This document shows positions 9,621-19,101 of a DNA stretch of 34,172 nt, piece by piece (the stretch's first letter is position 1; each line of letters begins with the position of its first letter). A model generated the notes under the pieces. It was given only the letters and a program-made list of their open reading frames with translations. It was not told the origin of the DNA and did not search any database. Source of the stretch: Spirogloea muscicola (taxonomy: Eukaryota; Streptophyta; Zygnematophyceae; Spirogloeales; Spirogloeaceae); NCBI GenBank assembly GCA_009602725.1, contig WELB01000180.1:30612-64783 (forward strand). The letters are read 5' to 3'. The translations under genes were made by a program, and so were the position numbers.

Positions 9621-9900
9621 AAAGAAAGCGCGGCCAGACTGACTGGTGGCTGGGAAAGAGAGAAGGCGCGCGGGGCGCATGAAATGAAATGGAGGCCAAT
9701 TCAAGCCGACACTTGTTCAGGCAGAGTCTAGGGCAAACTAAACAGGGCTACATTCTACGGAAACCGAAACCAAGGTGCCTAAGGTGACATCAGTACCCAC
9801 AGGCTGGGAAAGAAGAAAGCGCGGCCAGATTGACTGGTGGCTGAGAAAGGCCAGCCCAAAGGAATCGACAAGGTCCTGAAGGAGCCGGAGTGCGAAGGAC
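9621..9900 (-). mobile_element. Nested repeat modules
   Basis: Two copies of a gcgcggccagattgactggt-type module (near 9628 and 9822; the first has agac) flank a tail segment at about 9659-9800. That tail is duplicated at 10440-10582 (shared gaggccaattcaagcc, ttgttcaggcagagt, actaaaca, gtacccac). The nested order suggests insertion into an older copy. Confidence 0.6.
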
Positions 9901-10040
9901 TTGGACTAAGACATCAGCCAGGGAACGCTCAGTAACCTCTAGTCAGGAGATGCAAGGAAGAGGTGAGCTCTTTCCAAAAGGGGGCGTGGAGGATGTGCAC
10001 GGGGCTCTTTGGTCCTTGTAGGTCGACCTCCTAGCCAGGC

Positions 10041-10270
10041 TTGCGCGCCGCGCTGTGTCCCGCAGGCGAGGTGAGCCGGCTGACTTCAACGCCGCTGGCT
10101 CGTGGGCCCATGTTATCGCATGCGTCTTTCAATGCCACTCCAGCGGTCATGGCCCACGCCTTGCATCTGCGTGCTGGCCGTGCTCTCGCTGCTCTGGCTT
10201 TCGGCAGGCGGATTGTTTTCCGGCTGCTAGTCTGTCAGATTTGAGGCTCCTCACTCGTAGCTACTGAGTG
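10041..10270 (+). mobile_element. Dispersed repeat copy (RGY family), frameshifted
   Basis: One frame encodes ALHLRAGRALAALAFG, close to the 22361 copy, and a second frame carries SLSDLRLLTRSY with TGA ending at 10267. The peptide is therefore split by an indel. Confidence 0.6.
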
Positions 10271-10314
10271 GTCCCTCCTACACCCGTTCTGCCATACCGC
10301 TCTTAGGCTCCCCC

Positions 10315-10573
10315 GTCATTTGGCCCCTTCGAACCTCTGTCAATTCTTTTCGGACTGGTTTTTCACAGCCCTTGCCCCTATTGTGAGAGCCACTTTCTTT
10401 CCGAAGGGGGCGGGGGCTGTGGATGGCCAGCCCAGAAAGAGAGAGAAGGCGCGCGGGGCGCATGAATTGAAAGGGAGGCCAATTCAAGCCAATACATTGT
10501 TCAGGCAGAGTCGAGTGCAGACTAAACAATGCTACATAACACGGAGACCTAATCTAAGGTACCTAAGATGACA
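10315..10573. mobile_element. Hairpin module plus second copy of the tail segment
   Basis: The left part (10315-10440) has ctgtcaattcttttcggact, ttttcacagccc and gggggcgggggctgtgg modules. The right part (10440-10573) matches 9659-9800. A shorter third match to the tail lies at about 11185-11235 in the opposite orientation (catgcgccccgcgcgccttc). Confidence 0.55.
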
Positions 10574-10740
10574 TTAGTACCCACGGGTGAGCACAAACAA
10601 ATCTGACAAGCTAACTTGGGGAGCTGGAGCGCCGCCACGAAAGCCGGAGGCCTGACTTAGAGCGCGCCCTGCACGTTGATGAAGAGCCAATGCTTGCGAG
10701 CGCTGCAAACTAAGCGAGAGCCGCATTCTATAATATGCAA
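10574..10740 (-). mobile_element. Dispersed repeat copy (RGY family), reverse strand
   Basis: On the reverse strand it encodes LSLQRSQALALHQRAGRALS and SLSDLFVLTRGY followed by TAA ending at 10574. The peptide matches the copy at 3100-3337 closely, although the DNA differs at many sites. Confidence 0.65.
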
Positions 10741-11330
10741 CTAAGGCCTGCGGAATGCTGGAGTGGCCCAAGCTGCCCCCCCGACTTCGACGACGCGCAT
10801 CAACCAGCCGGGCCAGATGCTGGATCAGGGAGGACCATTTCACGCCGTAGCCTCCATAGATATCCATGGCACACGGGTAAAGATGGTCCCCTCGAGGATG
10901 ATCATGGAAAGAATGAACAAGATCCAACGGGCCGGAAGGCGCCAAATCCACACAGGTATGAGGAGGCCCGAGATGGGCGCTTGCAACGGAAGGCCGTCGG
11001 TCAGCTGGAGTCCGCATCCGTCGCGTCCAGTCCCCACGAGACCTGGCGGTTTGCGATCAACCCGGTTAGCACCCTCAGGCCGCGCCTCCTTCGCCAGAGC
11101 CTCCGTGCCTCGCTTCCGGTTCCTGCGCCAGCTTCTCGCTCCTCTTTCCCCTTCTTCTTCTATCCCTTTCTTGGCCTCCCTTTCATTGGCCTCCCTTTCA
11201 ATTCATGCGCCCCGCGCGCCTTCTCTCTCTTTCTTGCGCCAGCTTCTAGCTCCTTTATCCCCTTCTTTCTAGCCCCTTTTTTAGTGAATGCTAAGGTTAC
11301 TAAGGGATCCATCTTACCGGGCAAGCTCTG
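10741..11330. other. Unrecognised sequence with a tail fragment
   Basis: Open frames at 10735-11331 (+) and 10840-11037 (-) show no family features; the minus frame ends in a hydrophobic stretch. At 11100-11270 there are repeated cgccagcttctcgctcc / cgccagcttctagctcc units and the tail fragment near 11185-11235. Probably repeat-derived. Confidence 0.3.
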
Positions 11331-12115
11331 AAAGAGCGCTTTTGACCCCTTCGGACCTTGTGTATTCTTTTCGGGCTTCCATTCCTTTGGGCTGGCCTCT
11401 CACAGCCACCAGTCAATTTGGCAGCGCTGTTGCTTTTCTTTCTTCTCTGTTGCGTTGCCTGCCGCTTTTCTGGCTGTGCCTTGCCCACTTTGCTGATGTC
11501 TTGAGAATAGTATCCCGCTTCTTTGCTCCATCCGGCCCTTTCAGACCCTGTCCATTCCTTTGGGCTGGCCTCTCACAGCCCTCTTGCCAGCCCTCTTCTC
11601 TGTGGGCGAGCACTGCAAATCTCACAGCCGTTGCTGTCAATCTGGACGGGCTGTTTCTTTGAGAGAGCCACTTCTTTTCCTTCTTGCTCTTTCTGGGCTT
11701 TCGTTCATTCCTTTTCTGGGCTCGCCAATCACAGCCATGGCCCTCGGTTAAAGAGTTAAAGAGTCTTTCTCCCCGCTTGAGCTGGCTCTCACAGCCCTCG
11801 CCCCATTAGAACGAGGAAGCGCGGCCAGATTGACTGTGGTGGCTTGGAAAGGCCAGCCCAATTTTGGAGAAGCCACTGTCTTGCTCCTTTGTGGGTACTA
11901 GAGTTCCTTTTCAGTCTAGCTTTCTTTCGGGCTGGTTATTCCAGCCCCTATTCTCAATGGGCGAGCACTTTCTTCTTTCTTTGTTAGGCTGGCCTTTCAA
12001 GAAGAAAGTGCCCGCCCATAGAGAAGATGAGCTGGCAAAACACACAATCTTACAGGCATTGCCTTGCGGTGATAGAGCTGTTTCTCTTCGATAGAAGAAA
12101 GCGCGGCCAGATAAC
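11331..12115. repeat. Array of GGCTGG...CAGCC hairpin modules
   Basis: At least six degenerate units in a row: gggctggcctctcacagcc (about 11391 and 11563), ggctcgccaatcacagcc (about 11718), gctggctctcacagcc (about 11780), gggctggttattccagccc (about 11930), and aaggccagccc in inverted form (about 11850). They are interleaved with gcgcggccagattgact (11819, partly 12100) and caatgggcgagcactttctt (about 11955). Single units also occur at 9250, 22575, 29400 and 29510. Confidence 0.7.
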
Positions 12116-12768
12116 CTCATGCTCACCGAGCACCGTCACTCCGTCGCATCGCTTCGGGCAGCCTCCTTCCCCTCGTTTGTTTCAAATACACAAAATTGCA
12201 TCCCCGCTATCCGGCCATCGCTTTTGTCGGCCTTCTCGTCTGTTCATTAGGGAGTTGGCTTTTCACAGCGCCTTCGCCCTTCTCTGGCAGAAAAATTTCG
12301 TGTATTTGCAATAAACGAAGGCCAACTGGCCAAGTGCAAAGGCAGCTCTGGCAGAGCTGCTTGTTTTAGGCTGGCTTTCGCAGCCACCGTTTGCCTCCGG
12401 GGCGCCTTCTCTCCGGGGAAACAACTCCCGTGCTGGGCCACGCCGTCTGTCGGCGCACGGCCGCGCCGCTCCGCGCCTGGCGGCGCCGCTCGCGCTGGCC
12501 ACCGCGTCCGCGGCACGGGCGCCTGTGGATCCCGAAGTCCACACCCGAATCCCCGAGGACGCGCTGACGCGGCTGCCGTCAAAGAGCGTAGCGGCACGTT
12601 GTTAAAGGAGGAGCTGCAGAGCCCTTTGACGGTGCGGCGGTTTGGGTGAACTGGAGGCTTGAAAGCGCGCAATTAGCGGCATACGGCAAGGTGCTTGAAG
12701 CAGGCGGAGGCTAAGAGCTGCTGCCTGCGGATAACGCCTACCTGGAGCTGCTCAGGTGGGGCGTCGCC
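12116..12768. other. Upstream region of the P450 gene with a repeat remnant
   Basis: At 12312-12380 there is ggccaactggccaagtgcaa plus ggctggctttcgcagcc, a remnant of the A-box-like and hairpin modules. From about 12390 to 12600 the sequence is very GC-rich and unrecognised. The rest up to 12768 probably holds the promoter and 5' UTR of the P450. Confidence 0.35.
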
Positions 12769-15700
12769 ATGGCGACTGTGGCGAACGAGAGCACCTGGCA
12801 GCACATAGTGCAGTTTCACAGGGTTGCCGCTAGCAGCGTGTCGGACCACGTTCATGACCTCCAAGGCGCCCTGGTCGCGACTCCCATGGCAACCATCGGT
12901 GCTCAAGTCTGTGCTGTTGGTAAGCTTGGACTTGTACCACACAATTGCATGCATGATAATTGCAGCTAGCCGGACTTAGTAAGCTGGGAGAATCTTGCCT
13001 GCTTGTATTCGTCTGCTGTTGTAAAAGTTTGTAATTGCTATGTGGACCTGAGGCAAATTTCTGACAGAGTACAAAGCTTGTGACTGCCCGCTAGTTGTCA
13101 TTATTGGCCTTCAGTCGAGTAATCTAGAGGCCCTTGACTGCTGTGTGGATGAGATAGCAAGGGACTTTAGCTCCGCAGGCCTTACCAATAAGCTTAACGC
13201 TCTTGCGAAGCTGGCATGAATTGGCAACCCAATTTATACTTCACACTCCGTGATTGTGTGTATAATCTGCATTAAATTCCGCTCTAGATTCTTAACTACT
13301 GAGCTTGCAGAGAGGATACTAAGCACCCCAACTGCATTCTAATGAATACTAACTCGTGCTCCTCACAAAGTGTACTCCTGTTATTGCAGCTGTGGCGTAC
13401 TTGCTCTACAAATCCTTCTTTGCTTCCAAAGCAGAGAAGCTTGATAGCCCAGCCAAGAGGCTGAAGGGGCCTCCTGGTCAGTGGCTGCTGGGAAACTTGA
13501 TGGAGTTACGAGCAAAGGGCTATCCTGATTGTCACCTCCGATGGTTATTAAAGTACGGAGATTATTTCAAGGTATTCAGATATCAAAGGTCTGTCTTACT
13601 CAAAGTGGATTGTGCAGCATGCAAGCAGCCATGCATGCCGTCACCATCAAGGCTGGTCAGTCCGTGTTGTCTCTTGCTTCCACAAGTAAGCAGCACAGTC
13701 AGGTCTGCATTTTCTGGATTGATTTCTTCGTGGCAACGGGGTTGCCAATTGACATGCATTGAGTACCATAAGAATGCTGAAGGGCAGCCTCTTTGCTTCT
13801 ATGCAGTACAAGATGGGAAACATGGAGCTTATTGCAGTAGCAGATCCTGATGCAGTCAGGGATGTCTGTGTTAAGAACTTCCGTGCCTTTCATGATAGAC
13901 CTACCCCTCCTTTTGTCATGCGGAATGCGCAATCAGGAATGGTTTTCAGCAAGTATGTGACTTAGTTGTCCAGGTTTACCTCTCTGCTGTTCTTGCCAAT
14001 CGTTGATAACATCGTTAATACCCCCAAATAGGACTGAAGGTCTGACATGACATTGTAGTGCTCATTGCTCTGCAGTTGTTGGGTTATGTTCTTGACCACA
14101 TTGTTCTCATCGGCTTGAACGGTCTGTTGTGCTGCCACTTCTTCTCCAAGTTATCTTGTCTGCGCGTCAACTTTTGCAGGGGAGCTTACTGGACGAGTGT
14201 GCGTGGCACAGTTCTACCTCTCTTTCACACACAAAAGCTCCGGAACTACAGCGAAATAATGCACAAGGCGGCTTCTACTTTGTGTGATCGTCTTGCAAGC
14301 ACTCCAGAGGGCAAGCATGTGGATATGCTGACGCTCGTACAGGCCATGACCTTGGATGTCATCGGCACTGCCGCATTTGGCATTCACTTTGGCATGCAGG
14401 AGGATGGAACAGATGTAAGCACCTTGTCAACACACTTGGCTAATCTGCAGAGGTGACAACAAGACAGTTCGATCATTTATCTGCTTTGGCTGCAGGGTAT
14501 ATGACTGAGCATTAACATTGTGCTACTGCAAGTTTTGCAGAAAAAACTCCTGGAGATGCTCTCAGAGAACATCCGCCGGACCACAGAGTTGAGGCTCAGC
14601 AACCTGATCGGCCTCTTCATGGGCTCAAAGTTTGTGTTCGCAGCCCAGGAAATGTTGGGGAAGATACCTGGAACCTTAGAATATGCTGCTAAGCAGCGAG
14701 TGACTTACACAGCAGGTGCAAGCTTATCAATTATCAAGGATCGTCGAGCAAATCCAGATGAGACAAGGCAGGACCTGGTCTCAATACTCACCAGGTAAGG
14801 CTATCCTCAGACAAACGACAAGTTGATGCTGCTACAGCATCACAACCATTTAGCTTCTTCATGCTTTCGTCTCCTCACACTTCAGTTGCTGGCTTGACTT
14901 CGTGGTGGGCCCTTGCATGCTGAGCGCGATTGCCATGCACCTGGCACTGCAAGATTGTGGCAGTCTCGAGTCTGACCCCTTCTGTTGTGGCAGTCTCCGT
15001 ACAAAGGACACAGGCAGAAGCTTGACGGATGCAGAGGTTGTCTCTCTGGTCACTGAGTTCATGGGTGCTGGCTCAGACACAACAGCCAACACCGTGGCTT
15101 TTGCCATCTACTTGCTGGTTAAGCATCCAGAAGCAGAGAAGAAAGTGCTGGCCGAAATTGACAAATACACAATTCCAGCTCAGGTCATCTACATACACCC
15201 TGCTCATTGACTTCCTTCTACTAACAATCAACAGCCTATCTGCAGGGGATGCATGTATAGTGGTGGTGGGCGAGCTACATTGCACGTAGAGGAAGCTTTT
15301 AGTATCAGCGATTGCGAAGATGTTGTGGCACTTGTGTTCCAATGCTTGACAACGTATCTGTCGAACTCTAGGGTGGTGAGGACGAAAAAGATGGCAACGG
15401 TGGCAATGTTACCCACCCCACTTTTGAAGAGCTATCACATTTTCCTTACATCGAACAGGTGGGCAGTGGTGGCAGCACAGACTGTCAGGAAGCTTCTGTA
15501 GCTCGTCACCAGTGTGAGCAGTGACGGAGCTCTTAGAAGTTGACCTTTGATTAATAAGCGCCATAGAGATGTGATGTGAAGGGCGGCAAATCCTGTGAAC
15601 ATTAGTATTGTTAGCTGGTGGATCCGTAATTGTGACTTTGTCTTCGCATGCAGGTGCTGCAAGAGACACTCAGGCTCTATCCAACAGGCGCCGTCCTTTC

Positions 15701-16330
15701 GCGCATGGCTAACGAAGACACCACTGCTGGCCAGCTGATGATCCCCAAGGGAGTTCCTGTCTTTGTCCCTGTCTATGCGATGCACCATAATCCCAAGCTC
15801 TTCCCAGATCCAGGTACACAGCTTTGCTACTTTTGTGATCATTCCTGCAGCATTCTTCTACCACCGACTGCCACAGAGATGCAACATCATAAGTTGGAGA
15901 TAGACTCATGGGAGTGTAGGTATGTGTGATGCTTGTTGCTTGGCCAAGTGGATGTTAGGGTGTCAGGGTAGGAGAGTTGCTCTCTCCTCTCTCCTCCATC
16001 ATGCTTGATCTGAACAGGTTTGCACCATGGTGACTTTCTTGCCAAGCAGAGTCCTTCCGCCCAGAGCGCTTTGACCTCGCGAGCGAGGAAGCCAAATTGC
16101 GGCACCCTTATGCCTACATCCCCTTTGGCTCTGGCCCCCGCATGTGCATCGGCTACAAGTTTGCCATGGAGGAGGCGCGGCTGACTTTGATCAGGCTGTA
16201 CCAGAGGTTTACATTCCGTCTCGTTCCCGACGCGCCTGGACAGGAGGATGGCAAGCCCCTGGCAACGGAGGCTGGCATTGTATTGAAGCCGAAGCATGGC
16301 GTATTTGTGACTTTGCTTCCTCGGCCATAA
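12769..16330 (+). CDS. Cytochrome P450, CYP711 (MAX1)-like, complete 9-exon gene
   Basis: Membrane-anchored haem-thiolate monooxygenase. Exons: 12769-12919, 13390-13571, 13807-13952, 14180-14414, 14541-14794, 14994-15183, 15372-15458, 15654-15813, 16050-16330 (TAA), giving 561 residues in one phase-consistent frame. Visible blocks: N-terminal anchor about 42-62 (QVCAVAVAYLLYKSFF), GPPGQWLLGN, LDVIGTAAFG, I-helix AGSDTT (about 348-353), K-helix ETLR (419-422), FRPERF (471-476), haem loop FGSGPRMCIG (Cys about 501). HPYAYIPFGSGPR and GIVLKPKHGV near the end resemble CYP711/MAX1 (strigolactone pathway in land plants). The exon 6 acceptor could instead be 14885. The substrate is unknown; membership of the CYP711 clan is inferred from motifs. 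Confidence 0.9.
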
Positions 16331-17008
16331 CTGAGACAAACTCTTGGCAAGCAGGTCCGTTGCATCCCAGGTCAGTTCTTGCTATAATAGCAAGCTGTCT
16401 GGCCTATCATGCCTCCATTGGCCCGACAAAAGGCAGGTAGTATAGGTCCGTTACTTGCAGCTGGCTTTGGTGTCAAGGTGCAGGCAGTGGCATCGGTAGC
16501 AAATCAAACAGCAACCTCATGTGTGCTAGTGAAATGTTTCCGCCTTTGACGGTTTTCCCAACATCTCATTGATGTTCGTGCAAAATTTTATCAATGATGC
16601 TAATTCTCAATATTGTGCAGCACCGCCAGTAGCCCTGCCCTCCTCCAAAGACTGGGATGGCAGTTCACAAGGACCCCGCTGTATAAAGAAGGGCACTCAT
16701 GTGCACCCCTCGTTTCAGCTCAGTGCAATCGTGTGATAGCACCCACTGTGCCAAAAGCTCCAAGCCAAAAGCTCCAACTTGATGACAGCATTTGGCATCT
16801 GACTCTTTGAAAGAACGTGTGAGTCGAGTAGTATTCCAAGCGCAAGCGTGAAATACAAGGAGAGAAGCAGAGAGCTCTTGCGCACAGGAGCAGAATGGGC
16901 AAGAGCTGGGGTACATGGCAACAATGCTTGCCAAGCTGAGCCCCCACTGAACTGGCGAGCGTACTGGGGCAACAGCATCAGTGAGGCAACGAGAGGTGCG
17001 CCTGCCGG
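16331..17008. other. Intergenic between convergent P450 and ALY genes
   Basis: Should contain both 3' UTRs. No coding block is recognised on either strand; the minus-strand frames are extensions of ALY sequence read out of frame. Confidence 0.45.
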
Positions 17009-18005
17009 TCAGGTCTGCATGGCTTCGGCGTGGTACGACTCCAGATCCTTGTCCAGCTCCTCGGCTGACTTGGGCGGCTCGTCCTTCTTGCGATCCCCAC
17101 GCCCGCCGCGGGTCCGTCCGCCGCGACCGCCTGCACCAGCGCCGCCACCCCCGCCGCCGCCGCCACCGCCACCGCGGTTTCTGCCGCCGCCAGTCCCGCC
17201 TGCTGAGCCCCGTGATCGCCCCTGCGGGTACACTGGAACCCTGCCGACGCAAGCATGACACCTCGCACAGGCTCAGCAGCGCACTCTCAAGACTCGAAGA
17301 AAGTGCTTCATTTGACTGCAAGCACAGACAAGCTGACAAGCTCCGGCAAATCTTTGCGACACTGCTTGTGCGACAGATCAAGCAACAAGCCGAAGAGAGA
17401 GCCAGCAGGCACAACAAAGGAATGGAATGGGAACGTCAGGAGAGGCTCACAGCATCGGCTGCAGCGCTGGCGCGGCATCGGAGGGCAGCCGGCTCATCGT
17501 TTGGACCATCTTGATAGTCATGGCCTTGCCGTCCAACGGAACGCTGTTGTAGCGCGAGATGGCGGCGAGCGCGTCCGCCTTGCGGGCGTAGACAACGTCT
17601 GCCAGACCCTGCAGACAGAGGCAGAGGCAAGGAGGTAGCGACGCCGGAGCTCAGCTGCCAACGACCTCCTGCTGGGCGCCAGCGCCAATTCTTCGGCACG
17701 GCCGTCGAGGCCGCCTCATGGACGTCTCCTCGGGGCAGCGCTGCCGTGGTCCAAGCGGCTAGCCTGCGACGTGGCTTCCCCGGGCTGCCGCGACGGCCGC
17801 CGCCGGTGGCTCCGGCGCTGCCTGACGAGCCAGTCGCAAGGCAAGGAGATGGGTCACCTTGGAGCGGCCGCTCCGGTCGTAGTGCACCTCGCAGCGCTTG
17901 AGCTCGCCGATCTCGCCAAAGAGCTCCTGCGGCAGCGGCGACGGCAGCGCCGTGAGCATGAGGGGCGCCCTCTGAAGCGACGCAGTGACGGCAGCGGCGG
18001 CGGCA

Positions 18006-18036
<31 letters not shown>

Positions 18037-18537
18037 GCACCGTGAGGTCCTCGGTGGAGACGCCGTAGTCGAGGTTGGAGACGTGGAGCTTGGTGCCCGT
18101 CTCAAGGCCACGTGGCGGCGGCCCCGCCGCCGCCGCCGCCGCCGCCTCGAACAGGTCGTGCTGCCATGCGCCGGCCGCCGGCGCCNNNNNNNNNNNNNNN
18201 NNNNNNNNNNNNNNNNNNNNNNNNNNNNNNNNNNNNNNNNNNNNNNNNNNNNNNNNNNNNNNNNNNNNNNNNNNNNNNNNNNNNNNNNNNNNNNNNNNNN
18301 NNNNNNNNNNNNNNNNNNNNNNNNNNNNNNNNNNNNNNNNNNNNNNNNNNNNNNNNNNNNNNNNNNNNNNNNNNNNNNNNNNNNNNNNNNNNNNNNNNNN
18401 NNNNNNNNNNNNNNNNNNNNNNNNNNNNNNNNNNNNNNNNNNNNNNNNNNNNNNNNNNNNNNNNNNNNNNNNNNNNNNNNNNNNNNNNNNNNNNNNNNNN
18501 NNNNNNNNCGCGGCTGCCGCGCGCGCCGCCTCGCCGC
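17009..18537 (-). CDS. ALY/REF (THO4) mRNA export factor, interrupted by assembly gap
   Basis: RNA-binding adaptor of the TREX complex in the nucleus, linking spliced mRNA to UAP56 and the export receptor. Reverse-strand exons: 18509-18537 (RRGGARGSR, next to the gap), gap 18186-18508, up to 18185 to 18041, 17858-17926, 17451-17608, 17009-17240 (TGA). The RRM is split over three exons: [65 protein letters not shown] before the RRM is also typical of ALY. The C-terminus has a Gly/Arg-rich tract and a UAP56-binding box ([18 protein letters not shown]). The first exon with the expected N-terminal box was not found. The intron at 17927-18040 is a GCC-rich in-frame stretch without stops. Confidence 0.9.
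17927..18040 (-). repeat. (GCC)n tract forming an in-frame intron of ALY
   Basis: GT-AG intron of 114 bases whose first half is nearly pure (GCC)n on the coding strand. Its length is a multiple of three and it has no stop in frame. Family alignment ([10 protein letters not shown] / [10 protein letters not shown]) requires its removal. Confidence 0.75.
18186..18508. other. Assembly gap (323 N)
   Basis: A run of N between two GGC-rich stretches, inside the 5' half of the ALY gene. Its true length is unknown. Confidence 1.
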
Positions 18538-18549
18538 CTGCAAGCACTT

Positions 18550-18582
<33 letters not shown>

Positions 18583-19101
18583 GTCTGTGCTGCGGCACGC
18601 ACACGCAGAGCCTTCTGTTCGGTCCCCGCTCACGCCCACCCCCGTCAAGCTGCCGCCAAGTCTTGTTGCCCGGGCAGCTGGCCGTCCCACTCACAGCCGC
18701 TCGTCCAGTATCAGCAGCCGCATTCTTCGTCTGGACCCACCACCCGTGAGCTGCTCGCAGTGGCCGCTTTGCAAAGTTAGGCTCTACTTGGGCTCTGCTT
18801 GGGGTAGAGCCCAACTTCGTGGTTGGTCTCTACCGCATCGCACGCAGTGCGCTGAGCAAAGCGGCGGGCACGGCGGCCCTCTTGCGAGTCTGGAGTGGCT
18901 ATTGGCAGAGCCGGGAGCGAGGCACACTTGCGATGCGCTCCTCTTCGGCTCACTCATGCTGTTCAACTTTGGGGCCAACACTGCCAATCTTCTGCATTGC
19001 TCCCCCTGGTTGTACTAAGTGAGAGGTGTACTTTGGAGCTGCTAATGTGGTCGAAAGGAGATCACTGCACAATGTCGGGCATTCCGCCAATATCCGGCTT
19101 G
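18538..19101. other. Likely ALY 5' region and PARP 3' flank
   Basis: Begins with (GGC)n at about 18550-18582. It must hold the ALY first exon(s) unless those fall in the gap, but I could not identify the expected N-terminal motif. It also contains the 3' UTR of the upstream PARP gene. Long plus-strand frames crossing the gap are composition artefacts. Confidence 0.35.

Noticed and set aside
14415-14452. Longer version of P450 exon 4 ending at 14452
   Set aside because: Leaves phase 2 that does not match the acceptor at 14540; the gtaagc donor at 14415 keeps the frame.
17759-19018. Very long open frames on both strands across the gap (up to 415 codons)
   Set aside because: They run through N bases and (GGC)n tracts; the real signal is the spliced ALY gene on the minus strand.
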